Below, one piece after another: positions 8,574 through 16,196 of a stretch of 64,000 bases of DNA; position 1 is the stretch's first letter; each line of letters opens with the position of its first letter. The DNA comes from JAPOXR01 sp963662395. Its GTDB lineage: Bacteria; Pseudomonadota; Alphaproteobacteria; Rhodobacterales; Rhodobacteraceae. Position numbers and translations under genes: made by a program. The notes below the pieces were generated by a model. It was given only the letters and a program-made list of their open reading frames with translations. It did not search any database and was not told the DNA's origin. The stretch covers positions 1,302,001 to 1,366,000 of the forward strand of contig OY759511.1 in the NCBI GenBank assembly GCA_963662395.1, read 5' to 3'.

Positions 8574-9617
8574 ACTTGCTTCGGATGCGACGCGAGGGAC
8601 GAGAGCGCGAACCAGTTCAGTCATATCCAGTGTGCCGACTGTCTGCTCCCCATCCTTGACGACATAGGCGTGTGACGTATCCCCGCCGGACCGCGCGATC
8701 ATGCTTTCGAGCGTGTCATTCACATCCACTTCGCCATGGGCATCTTTTGGCACTTTGCCACCACCAAGCGGGGTCATAATCGAGCGCACCCGCAGAACCC
8801 GTGCGCGGTTGATGTCGCTCACGAAGTCTTCGATGTAGGGATCATTAGGGTTCAGTAGGATATGCTGCGGCTCGCCCTGTTGCACGACAAGGCCGTCCTT
8901 CAGGATCACAAGGTGATCGGCCAGCTTCAACGCCTCATCAAGGTCGTGAGTGATGAAGATGATGGTCTTGTGCAGTTCTTTTTGCAGCTCGAGCAGCAGG
9001 TCCTGCATGTCGGTCCGGATCAGCGGATCAAGGGCCGAGAAGGCCTCGTCCATCAGCATGATCGGTGTGTTTGCGGTCAGCGCCCGGGCAATGCCCACAC
9101 GCTGTTGCATCCCACCAGACAACTGCGCTGGATAATGGTTCTCGAACCCGCTCAGACCCACGCGATCCAGCCATTTCGCGGCTTCGCGGTCGCAGGTGGC
9201 CTCGTCCTCGCCACGTACCGACAGGGGCATGCCTGCGTTCTTCAGCACGGTTTTGTGCGGCAAAAGCGCGAACTTCTGGAACACCATCGACATCTTTTCC
9301 TGACGGGCATGGCGCAGCCCGTCTTCAGACAAGCTCATCACGTCCTCACCCTGCACGATGATCTCGCCCGCAGTGGGTTCGATCAACCGGTTCAGGTGGC
9401 GGATCAGCGTGGATTTGCCCGAGCCCGACAGGCCCATGACCACTGTGATTTCCCCCGCCTGCATATCGACGTTGATGTTGTTGAGGCCCAGAACATGTTT
9501 GTGCTGCGCCAGCAACTCTTCCTTGCCCATGCCACCTTGTACATGGTGCAACACGTCCTTGTCGCTGGCGCCGAAGATCCTGTAGAGCCCACGAAGGCTG
9601 ACCATTGGTTGTGTCAT
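8559..9617 (-). CDS. proV: Quaternary amine (glycine betaine/proline type) ABC transporter, ATP-binding protein
   Basis: This 352-residue ATPase of the ProV/OpuAA family energises uptake of betaine-like compounds. The Walker A motif is GLSGSGKST, the signature is LSGGMQQRV, and Walker B is IMLMDEAFSALD. The family-specific N-terminal stretch before the ABC domain is present, as is a C-terminal regulatory part (about residues 275-345) resembling a CBS pair that senses ionic strength. It follows the permease gene after a 12-bp gap and is the last gene of the transporter operon. The substrate could be glycine betaine, choline, carnitine, DMSP or a relative. The neighbouring CoA-dependent catabolic genes favour a carbon-source role over pure osmoprotection. 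Confidence 0.92.
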   Translation of the reverse strand: MTQPMVSLRGLYRIFGASDKDVLHHVQGGMGKEELLAQHKHVLGLNNINVDMQAGEITVVMGLSGSGKSTLIRHLNRLIEPTAGEIIVQGEDVMSLSEDGLRHARQEKMSMVFQKFALLPHKTVLKNAGMPLSVRGEDEATCDREAAKWLDRVGLSGFENHYPAQLSGGMQQRVGIARALTANTPIMLMDEAFSALDPLIRTDMQDLLLELQKELHKTIIFITHDLDEALKLADHLVILKDGLVVQQGEPQHILLNPNDPYIEDFVSDINRARVLRVRSIMTPLGGGKVPKDAHGEVDVNDTLESMIARSGGDTSHAYVVKDGEQTVGTLDMTELVRALVPRVASEASARQS

Positions 9618-9629
9618 CGAACCGGCTCC

Positions 9630-10658
9630 TTAGTGTTTGACTTGGGTTTTATCGACCCGTGTGAGAGCCGCTTTGGAAACGCGGTCAAGGATCACGGCCA
9701 GGAGCACGATGCCGATACCAGCAACGATGCCCACACCCAGTTCAAGGTTTCGGATACCGCGCAACACGTTCACGCCCAGACCTGGCGCAGACACTAAAGA
9801 GGCGATTACGACCATGGCAAGGCTCATCATGATGGTCTGGTTGATTCCGGCCATGATATTGGGCAGCGCCAAAGGGAGTTGTACTCGCATCAGTTTCTGG
9901 CGGTCATTCATGCCAAAGGCATTGGCCGCCTCGATCACGTCCTGATCTACAAGCCGGATGCCCAGATCGGTCAGGCGGATCACCGGCACGATCGCGTAAA
10001 GGATGATCGCGATCCCATAAAGTTTGGATTCCGTGACCGAGAACAAGAAAATCAGAGGGATCAGGTACACGAAGGTCGGCAGCGTCTGCAGCAGGTCGAG
10101 TAACGGAACGACGCTTTTTTGCAACCGGTCGGATTTCGACATGGCAATCCCAATGGGCACACCGAAAAGCACCGATATCGTCGTACATACAAAGATGATC
10201 GACAGGGTCTGCATCGCCACATCGTAGTGGTCTACGACGGCCAGTAGCATAATCGAGACGGCGACGAAGATCGTCACAGGGCGCGAACGCGACGCGTACC
10301 AGGAAATCGCCACCAGAAGCGGAACCATGATGAACCACGGCGTCGCTTCAAACAGCCAAAGTGCGCCATCCAACATCCAGCTCAGTGGTTGTGTGATCGG
10401 GTCCAGAACAGTTTTCAGGACCGGTTTAGCTGCCAGAAACCCTTCTTCGATCCCGTTGGTTACATCGCGCGACTGCCATATGCGGTTGCAGCTTTCATGC
10501 AGATTATCAAACGAGGGAATTGGAATGAGCGGCCCAGAGGCATCTTCTCCTCCTGCTTGCGCCGCAAGGTCCGCCAGCGAAAGAGGCGCTTTGTCGTCTG
10601 ACGTGCCGCACCAGTCGCTCAACCCCAAGGCGCTGAATATCTCGTCGTAGAAGGCCAT
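9630..10658 (-). CDS. proW: Quaternary amine ABC transporter, permease
   Basis: This 342-residue membrane protein has a long polar N-terminal region (about 100 residues, with SLADLAAQAGGEDASG) followed by membrane segments such as WFIMVPLLVAISWY and TIFVAVSIMLLAVV. The inner-membrane component signature for contact with the ATPase is seen around EAANAFGMNDRQKLMRVQLP (EAA loop). This is the ProW/OpuAB architecture. It sits between the binding-protein and ATPase genes and is separated from the former by a strong hairpin that may lower its expression relative to the binding protein. Confidence 0.92.
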   Translation of the reverse strand: MAFYDEIFSALGLSDWCGTSDDKAPLSLADLAAQAGGEDASGPLIPIPSFDNLHESCNRIWQSRDVTNGIEEGFLAAKPVLKTVLDPITQPLSWMLDGALWLFEATPWFIMVPLLVAISWYASRSRPVTIFVAVSIMLLAVVDHYDVAMQTLSIIFVCTTISVLFGVPIGIAMSKSDRLQKSVVPLLDLLQTLPTFVYLIPLIFLFSVTESKLYGIAIILYAIVPVIRLTDLGIRLVDQDVIEAANAFGMNDRQKLMRVQLPLALPNIMAGINQTIMMSLAMVVIASLVSAPGLGVNVLRGIRNLELGVGIVAGIGIVLLAVILDRVSKAALTRVDKTQVKH

Positions 10659-10689
10659 TAATTCTACTTCCCCATCCAGGTTAATGCGT

Positions 10690-10715
10690 CAGGGGCATCG
10701 CTGAGGATGCCCCTG
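10690..10715. promoter_or_regulatory. Intercistronic hairpin between binding-protein and permease genes
   Basis: Perfect 10-bp arms CAGGGGCATC and GATGCCCCTG with loop GCTGAG lie 10 bp after the binding-protein stop on the minus strand. There is no T run, so it is probably an mRNA-stabilising or attenuating hairpin that keeps the binding protein more abundant than the membrane parts, as is common in ABC importer operons. Confidence 0.55.
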
Positions 10716-10725
10716 TCCATGCAGT

Positions 10726-11697
10726 TTACTGCAGCAATGCGGAAAGTTTGTCGCGCGCAGCATCATTAAGCCACGCCCCCCAGACATCCTTGTAGGTCGT
10801 CAGAAAGTGCACAGCACCTTCATCGTAGGAGGCATTGTTGTCCTCGACCCATGCCAGCGTTTCGCCCATCTGTGCGTTGGCGAAGGACAGATTTGTCATC
10901 AGGTCAGACACTGCTGCGTTTTCGGCCATAAATTCTTTGGAAAGAACTGTAACGACTTCACTGCGGGGGAAGGCGCTCATTTCTGGCGTCGCGCATTCCG
11001 CTGTGATGTTGCAGGCGTGCTTTTCAGGGTCATGGGGGCCCATATCGACCAGGGTCATCGGGTATTTGCCCAGTACCGATGTCGGTGCCCAATAAAAGCC
11101 GAACCACGGCTCTTTGTTTTCGTAGGCGGCAGCGATCGAAGCCGCAAGGGTTTCGCCTGATCCATGCACGAAGTTTTCAATGCCTGCATCAATCAACCCG
11201 CCTGCCTTCATCAGGTTGGTGCTGACATTCAGACAAGTCCATCCCTCGGGGCAGTTGTGAAAGCGATTTCCGACGAGTTCGGGGTTGGCTGCGATGCCTT
11301 CAATTGTTGCCAGTTCCGGATGCTCCTCCACAAGGTAGTTCGGAACAAAGAACCCTTCGACACCGCCATCTGATAGAACTTCGGTCACAGGAATGATCGC
11401 ACCTGAGTCAACCAGCCTTTGGTAAGCCGGCGCGCCGTTTGTCCAGATTTCAGTCAGAATATCAGGCTCTCCGGTCTCGGATACGGATGCCAGCGCAGGG
11501 TTGCTCGAGAGCGGCATTGCGGTGACGTCACACCCGTAACCTTCCTCCATCAGGAACTTCGCAACCGCTGTGACGATCTGCGCAGACCCCCAGTCGCCTT
11601 GCATGATAGATACTTCACCGCATTCGTTTGCTTGGGCCACCGATGCGGTGATTGCCGCAGCAAATACACACCCGAGTCCCGTTGAAATCTTGAACAT
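10726..11697 (-). CDS. proX: Quaternary amine ABC transporter, periplasmic substrate-binding protein
   Basis: The protein has about 323 residues from the ATG at 11697, which is preceded by an excellent AAGGAGG site; an upstream in-frame start would spoil the signal peptide. The N-terminus MFKISTGLGCVFAAAITASV ending in AQA is a Sec signal. The mature part is an OpuAC-type type II binding fold (GDWGSAQIVTAVAKFLMEE, EIWTNGAPAYQRLVDSG). Aromatic residues in segments such as EPWFGFYWAPTSV are the kind that form the cage for a quaternary ammonium or sulfonium group. It is the first gene of the importer operon. Confidence 0.92.
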   Translation of the reverse strand: MFKISTGLGCVFAAAITASVAQANECGEVSIMQGDWGSAQIVTAVAKFLMEEGYGCDVTAMPLSSNPALASVSETGEPDILTEIWTNGAPAYQRLVDSGAIIPVTEVLSDGGVEGFFVPNYLVEEHPELATIEGIAANPELVGNRFHNCPEGWTCLNVSTNLMKAGGLIDAGIENFVHGSGETLAASIAAAYENKEPWFGFYWAPTSVLGKYPMTLVDMGPHDPEKHACNITAECATPEMSAFPRSEVVTVLSKEFMAENAAVSDLMTNLSFANAQMGETLAWVEDNNASYDEGAVHFLTTYKDVWGAWLNDAARDKLSALLQ

Positions 11698-12050
11698 TTC
11701 TTTCCTCCTTGTCATCGGCGAAACAGGGGCGGAGAAACGCTCCAAGCCAAAATTCGCCTTGTTTGTAGCGATGATTTGTACCGACAGGCCTAATAGCAAA
11801 AAACTGAAAAGAATTTTGGGTCATGTACAATTGTTTACAGGTGGAGAGTTGAAGCCAGGCTCGAATTTGGTGACCTTCGTTCCAACGAAAGTTTCTCAGA
11901 TTAAATCCCTGGGTGGTTTATGCGTGTGTATATTTGAATCTTCTCGAGGGACGGCAGGAGGAGTGATCACACCCGAGGGCGTCCATTCTGTGCTCATCAC
12001 GCCCATTCGAGCTAGCTGCAGCATCGGTAGATTTGGGCTCTTTCCGGCCG
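11698..12050. other. Intergenic region upstream of the importer operon
   Basis: About 350 bp of AT-rich DNA contains the importer promoter. No recognisable gene, riboswitch or RNA is seen. Confidence 0.4.
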
Positions 12051-12250
12051 TTAGCTGCGGTTTGCGCCAATGTCCGGTTCAGCGGGATGATCTGAGCAGT
12101 GTGGTATTCTTGGATAACCGCCATCGTACAACGCTGCCTGCGTCTCGCCGTTATCCCACTGATACAGCGGACCGATTTCTTCGCCTGTCTTGATGCACGT
12201 AATGCGGCCGATGGCTTCGGCCGTTGTGCGAACACTCTCAAGTTCGGGCA
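12051..12250 (-). pseudogene. Hypothetical protein fragment truncated by an IS630-like remnant
   Basis: A minus-strand frame reads VRTTAEAIGRITCIKTGEEI and then GPLYQWDNGETQAALYDGG, with the pattern of a conserved small protein rather than a shadow frame. Only a TTG is available as start, directly next to the inverted repeat of the IS630-like element beginning near 12253, so the 5' end was probably lost to that element. I cannot name the family. Confidence 0.4.
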
Positions 12251-12252
12251 AA

Positions 12253-13350
12253 ACTACTACACCGACATCATCGAATTGACGGGTACAGCGACGTCAGCCT
12301 GATGCGTGCATCTTCCGCCCTGAAGCGCCGGTCCACCGGCCTCGCCGACCCGTTGCGGTGCTCCTCCCGGGCGCCGGTCTCGCGTATCATCGTCTCCCGG
12401 TCGGCAATCCGCCGACCGGGGCACTGCCGCGAAAGGACGCCGGTCCCGGTCTCCGCCATGTTCGGCCGGCTGCCGTGTTTCGGCGTGTGGTGCACGTCGA
12501 GCCTCCCCGCCAGGCGCGACGCCTCCCCGGCTGCGAAGGTCTCGTGCAGCGCGGGCAGCCCGTGCGTGTCCGGGTTGTCCATCACCGGGACGATGTCCGT
12601 TGCCGGAAGATGCCTGTCGGCGAGATCCTTCGGCACCCTGGCGAAGTCCTGCCCGGCATGGCGGCCCCGCCTCGACATGGCGCCGGCCGGCCGGGACGCA
12701 CCGGCAGGGTGCAGGGTCTCCTTCGTCCCGGCCTCGATGTCTCGCCTGCCCGGACGAGCACGGTGTCGTCCTCCATCGCACGAACAGGATCGGCGTTCGC
12801 CCCGGGCGGAATGCCTGCATGCCTTCAGCCACGGCCCGGGACCGTTTTTCCTGGTGACCTTCGCACCGTCTCCGTCGAAACTGCATCGACGACCTCCAGC
12901 TCCACCAGCCTTTCGCCAGGCAGCTTCAGGTTCCTGCGCCATGTCCCGCGGGAGGCTCCGGACCCTCCGTGACGCACTGCCTGCGCACCCGGAGGGCCTT
13001 GCCGTCCCGAGCGAGGGAATGTCGGCGATGTCCACATCCCGCCAGCCGCCGCCGCTCCTTCGATCCCCTGCCGCCGCAGGCCAACTCCCGGAGTGCCTTC
13101 CGCTCATGCTCCTCGAGCCGGACCCCGTGGATCTTCCTGCCTGTGGAACCCGTTGCCCGTCACCTCCGGATGCCTTCCGGAGCCGACACTGCCCATGCCG
13201 CCGAAACGCCGCCCGCGGCCACCAACGGACCGCCCGGAAGACGTGTTGCCCGTTGTTGTCGCGGGCAGCATGCAAAACGACAACCGAGGGGAAGACCGGC
13301 CACGGACATCTCGCGATCAGGCATCAATTCGATGGTGGCAGGATAGTAGT
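12253..13350 (-). mobile_element. Decayed IS630-family element 1
   Basis: A minus-strand IS630 transposase is recognisable but broken into several frames. One frame gives LVELEVVDAVSTETVRR (around 12.9 kb), typical of the region before the DDE domain. Another gives VPKDLADRHLPATDIV, then VMDNPDTHG and HHTPKHGS (12.3-12.5 kb), which match the second Asp and the third-acid region. Usual residues such as the Glu in the N-M-A-E segment are in altered context. Ends share an imperfect inverted repeat of about 27 bp: 12253 onward reads ACTACTAC…CATCGAATTGA and the other end near 13350 reads the same inverted (CATCGAATTGA core). TA dinucleotides are at both tips, as expected for IS630 targets. It is GC-rich compared with the island around it. 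Confidence 0.7.
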
Positions 13351-14494
13351 CTCCCGAATCCCAATTTCGCATCAAACCTCTTCGCTCGCTCCGGGTTCGT
13401 TCATCCTGAGGCAGAACCGCCTGACGGACGCGAGGATCCCGTCGGCGGACCTGACCCACCTGCAAGGCTTCGGCTTCCCGCCCGGCGCGTCGATGAAGGA
13501 CATGATGTCGGCGCCCGGCTCGGCGACCGGGAGATGAACGCCTCTTCGCGGCTTCTTCCTGGTCAGTTCCGCCAACCGGCGCCGGGCCTGGTCGATCCAT
13601 GACGCCGCGCTCGGCGTGAAACGGACATGCCGGTGCCGGCGGCGGGCAAGCCATGCCCTGACCTTCTCCGTCTCGTGCGTCGCTCGGTTGTCCATCACCA
13701 GGTGCACGTCCGGCCCTTCGGGAACCGCCGCCTCGACCTCCTCGAGGAAGCTCAGGAGACCCGTGGCGCCATGGCGCCCGAAGCACTTGCCGATCACCGC
13801 GCCGGTGGCGACGTCGAGCGCGGCGAAGAGCGTCGTCGTGAAGTGGCGGACGTCGTCGTGGACTCTCCGCCCGGCCACGCCCGGCGCCCGGATCCGCGAC
13901 TTCCCGCCGGTGCACGGGACGATGGCGCGGTCCGGCGGAGCCAGTCAGAGCCCCGTGATGTCCTGCACCTCGCCGGCGAGGGCGGGTCCGTGGACAGCTC
14001 GAACGTCTCGCTCCGGTGCGGCTTCAGGCCGAACGCCGACCGGATCCGGTGCACGGTCGTGTGCGACACGCCCGTCTTCCCGGCCATGCTCCGGACCGAC
14101 CGGTGCGTCGCACCCTTCGGCATCGTGTCCGGCGTCCGGCCGGCGACCTCCGCCACCTTGCCGTCGGCCGCCATGCGGGGACGTCCGGAGCGGTGCTCGT
14201 CCGGGAGGCCCGGGATGCGCTTCCCGGCGAGGCGCCGGCGCCACTTGCCGAGCCTGTGCTCGTGCACGCCGATCCGCCCGGCGATCTGCCTGCTTCGCAG
14301 CCCCTCGGCGCACGGAAGGATGATCCTGCAGCGGTCGGAGAGGGTCTCGGCGCCTTGTGCCTTCGGAATTGCGCCTCGAGGAATGCGCGCTCCTCGTCGC
14401 CCGGAACCACCTCCACCGCCTTGCCTCTCGTCGAACCGCCTCCATGATGACGCCATTCGAGGATTTGATGGCAACTATCGTTACGGAAGAGTAG
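13347..14494 (-). mobile_element. Decayed IS630-family element 2, abutting element 1
   Basis: A second, different IS630-like transposase lies on the minus strand. The 5' part (about 14.4-13.98 kb) shows a helix-turn-helix (LRSRQIAGRIGVHEHRLGKW and VSHTTVHRIRSAFGLKPHRS). The 3' part (13878-13372) shows the DDE_3 domain in another frame (HVHLVMDNRATHETEKVRAW, FTPSAASWIDQARRRLAELT). At least one frameshift near 13.9 kb separates them. TA dinucleotides at 13347 and 14493 flank imperfect inverted ends (TCTCCCG…GCATCAAACCTC and the inverse of TCTTCCG…CCATCAAATCCTC). The size of about 1.15 kb is normal for IS630. It starts where element 1 ends. Confidence 0.7.
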
Positions 14495-14584
14495 GTCGGC
14501 AGCTAACGCTAATTGTTCTTGGCTTAATCCTCTGGAATTTCTTAGATTCCGGATATTTAACCCGACTTGTTCCCGCAATTTCAT
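14493..14584 (-). pseudogene. N-terminal fragment of an XRE-type helix-turn-helix regulator cut by IS630 element 2
   Basis: From the ATG at 14584 the frame reads MKLREQVGLNIRNLRNSRGL then SQEQLALAADL, the standard start of the XRE/Cro fold with the first helices of the helix-turn-helix. At 14494 it runs into the end of the IS630-like element, so the recognition helix and the rest are gone. I did not find the 3' half on the far side of the two IS remnants. It is probably a leftover of a mobile-element regulator. Confidence 0.65.
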
Positions 14585-14742
14585 GGCCTGTATTCGGCCA
14601 GATCACAAGAACCGCTCTACGGACTATATTCCACAAAACGCGCGCGAGCCTCACAAAGAGCATGCTCGCATATGGTGTAAAGACGGAGGGTGGCGGTAGA
14701 GTATCAATAGTACAGTAATGTAATCAAAAGGCTCGTATTGAT
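14585..14742. other. AT-rich intergenic region between the XRE fragment and the secreted protein gene
   Basis: About 160 bp between divergent genes, probably holding both promoters. No other feature is recognised. Confidence 0.35.
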
Positions 14743-15384
14743 ATGTGGTGCAGATTCATCGGGAATTGGTTCGTCGGGGTCGCTATGGCCGTTCTTTTCA
14801 GCGTGGCTCCGCAGGCGGCGAAAGCCTATCAGGTCGACTGCGCCATTCTGCTTTGCCTAGCCGGTGGGTGGCCCGCGTCAGCAGAATGTGCCCATGCCCG
14901 TGCCGTGTTCATCCGTCGGATCACGCCCTGGCCGATTGAGCCGCCGCTGCAAATCTGGCGTTGTCCGATGGGGGTAGCTGAGCGCGCGCCGCTACAAAGC
15001 ACGGCCCCCAAAATCTGGGAAGCCAGCACCCAAACAGGTCAGACCCTTGGTCACGTCATTCTGGCGCAGGTGGTGGAGGGTGGCGCAGAAATCGACATCA
15101 GTGGCCTAGAATTCGATTTCGTGCGCTCGATCCGTGTTTGGGATGTGCGGCACTACAGCCATCGCGAACGCGGTCGCGACGATGATTGCTCCGAGAGCTA
15201 CAATATGCGCCTCGGGACCTATGGCACGCAGGGCGAATTCGTTTGGCAACGAACGACGCCAGCGGCCGCCCCGCAATGGGTGCTGCCGTCGCGACGTTGC
15301 TCTTCATCGAATTGGCGGCGCGGGGTCGGTGTCGAATGGGAAGGCCACGAAGGCAACCACGGATACGAGTGGGTGGCCTATTAG
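14743..15384 (+). CDS. Secreted hypothetical protein of the mobile-element segment (TrbM-like N-terminus)
   Basis: This 213-residue protein has a signal peptide (FVGVAMAVLFSVAPQAAKAY) followed by VDCAILLCLAGGWPASAECA. That spaced-cysteine start resembles the C-x-x-x-x-C…EC pattern of conjugation-associated TrbM-like proteins. Further cysteines occur at RCPM, DDDCSESY and RRCSSS, compatible with disulfides outside the cytoplasm. No enzyme motif is seen. It lies between IS remnants and the ribbon-helix-helix pair, in the stretch that ends with the integrase, so an origin in an integrative element is likely. The TrbM resemblance is weak. Confidence 0.55.
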   Translation: MWCRFIGNWFVGVAMAVLFSVAPQAAKAYQVDCAILLCLAGGWPASAECAHARAVFIRRITPWPIEPPLQIWRCPMGVAERAPLQSTAPKIWEASTQTGQTLGHVILAQVVEGGAEIDISGLEFDFVRSIRVWDVRHYSHRERGRDDDCSESYNMRLGTYGTQGEFVWQRTTPAAAPQWVLPSRRCSSSNWRRGVGVEWEGHEGNHGYEWVAY

Positions 15385-15386
15385 GG

Positions 15387-15701
15387 CTATACCCCGATGT
15401 CCTTCATACGTTCAGAGATATCGCCCGCAATCCGCTCATAAAGAGCGGCTTGCTTGTCCCTAGGTGAACCCGGTTTTGGGCTTCTTCGGCGGATGCGTTT
15501 AGCGAGCCAAAAAAGAAGTCTGGCGGCGGGGTCATCGAGTTTTTCTGGCACAGGCGCGGGGTAGTTTTCTTCAAGGAGAGCAACGACCTCAGCATTCATG
15601 CTGCGGTGGTTGGCCTCGGCTGAAAGACGTATCCGATCGCGCAGCCCGTCGGGCAGCCGCACGATGAATTTGTCCTGATTTTGAGAGCTTTGTTCTGGCA
15701 T
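15387..15701 (-). CDS. Arc-family ribbon-helix-helix DNA-binding protein
   Basis: The start ATG at 15701 gives about 104 residues; an earlier in-frame start would run through the operator. Residues about 11-50 (KFIVRLPDGLRDRIRLSAEA, then NHRSMNAEVVALLEENY) are an Arc/MetJ-type ribbon-helix-helix. The beta strand F-I-V-R-L-P contacts DNA as a dimer. The C-terminal half is basic and helical (KRIRRRSPKPGSPRDKQAA). It is divergent from a second Arc-like gene across a short region with two identical-geometry palindromes, and its start codon touches one of them, so autoregulation is very likely. Confidence 0.8.
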   Translation of the reverse strand: MPEQSSQNQDKFIVRLPDGLRDRIRLSAEANHRSMNAEVVALLEENYPAPVPEKLDDPAARLLFWLAKRIRRRSPKPGSPRDKQAALYERIAGDISERMKDIGV

Positions 15702-15703
15702 GG

Positions 15704-15751
15704 TGGCACTGTGCCATAAAAAATGATTGACGCAATAGTGGCTAAGTGCCA
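15704..15751. promoter_or_regulatory. Paired TGGC-N5-GCCA operators between divergent Arc-like genes
   Basis: Two 13-bp palindromes, TGGCACTGTGCCA (15704-15716) and TGGCTAAGTGCCA (15739-15751), have the same half-sites and spacing, with centres 35 bp apart. They lie between two divergent ribbon-helix-helix genes, one directly against a start codon. This is the layout of an autoregulated Arc-type switch. Binding is inference; the repeats are seen directly. Confidence 0.7.
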
Positions 15752-15785
15752 CTAACGGGATGTGGTTTCAACCTGGAGGCGTTTC

Positions 15786-15980
15786 ATGAACAGTCGTAAG
15801 CCAATGCAGCTTCGGCTTCCGCAAGAACTCAAAGAGTGGATCAAGGCGGAATCCGATCGCAATGGAAACTCCCAGAATTCTGAAGTGATCCGCGCTATCC
15901 GCGCGGCAAAAGACCGCCGTTCAGCGCTTAGCCAAGGCGGAAATATCGATTTGGATCAAGGTGATAATGCGCGTTTTTAA
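15786..15980 (+). CDS. Small Arc-family ribbon-helix-helix protein
   Basis: This 64-residue protein starts at the ATG at 15786, which follows TGGAGG at good spacing; a GTG at 15762 is less likely. MQLRLPQELKEWIKAESDRN then GNSQNSEVIRAIRAAKDRR is a complete ribbon-helix-helix domain with almost nothing else. It is divergent from the larger Arc-like gene and shares its operator region. It is followed by the small gene at 16005 and the integrase, so it may regulate the excision/integration module. Confidence 0.78.
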   Translation: MNSRKPMQLRLPQELKEWIKAESDRNGNSQNSEVIRAIRAAKDRRSALSQGGNIDLDQGDNARF

Positions 15981-16004
15981 CGAGGTGAGAGAGGTGTCGA
16001 GACG

Positions 16005-16196
16005 ATGACTAAAGCAAGTGCACAGACGAAAGCGAAACAAGCGGCCTCGGCCTTTATCCGCGAGGCGCGGGAGGCAGGTTGGCAACGCGCGAAGTTCGAG
16101 ATCAAGCCTGATGGCAGTGTGATCGTTGATGCGAACATGGTGGCGGCCGAGGCAGATGATGACTTCCTCAATGGTGACTTGAGAATGGGCGAATGA
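16005..16196 (+). CDS. Small hypothetical protein upstream of the integrase
   Basis: This 63-residue protein (MTKASAQTKAKQAASAFIRE…) has a helical, basic N-terminus and an acidic C-terminus. Its stop overlaps the integrase start by four bases (ATGA at 16193-16196), so the two are coupled. Position suggests an accessory to the integrase, possibly a recombination directionality factor, but no fold is recognised. Confidence 0.6.
   Translation: MTKASAQTKAKQAASAFIREAREAGWQRAKFEIKPDGSVIVDANMVAAEADDDFLNGDLRMGE

Noticed and set aside
11698..12050. Riboswitch upstream of the quaternary-amine importer
   Set aside because: No glycine-type tandem aptamer or other conserved core was seen, and no terminator-like alternative hairpin precedes the start.
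12224..13537. Long plus-strand open frame over the first IS630 remnant
   Set aside because: The recognisable protein signal (D-N-x-x-T-H, H-T-P-K-H-G-S) is on the minus strand, and the plus frame has no family-like segment.
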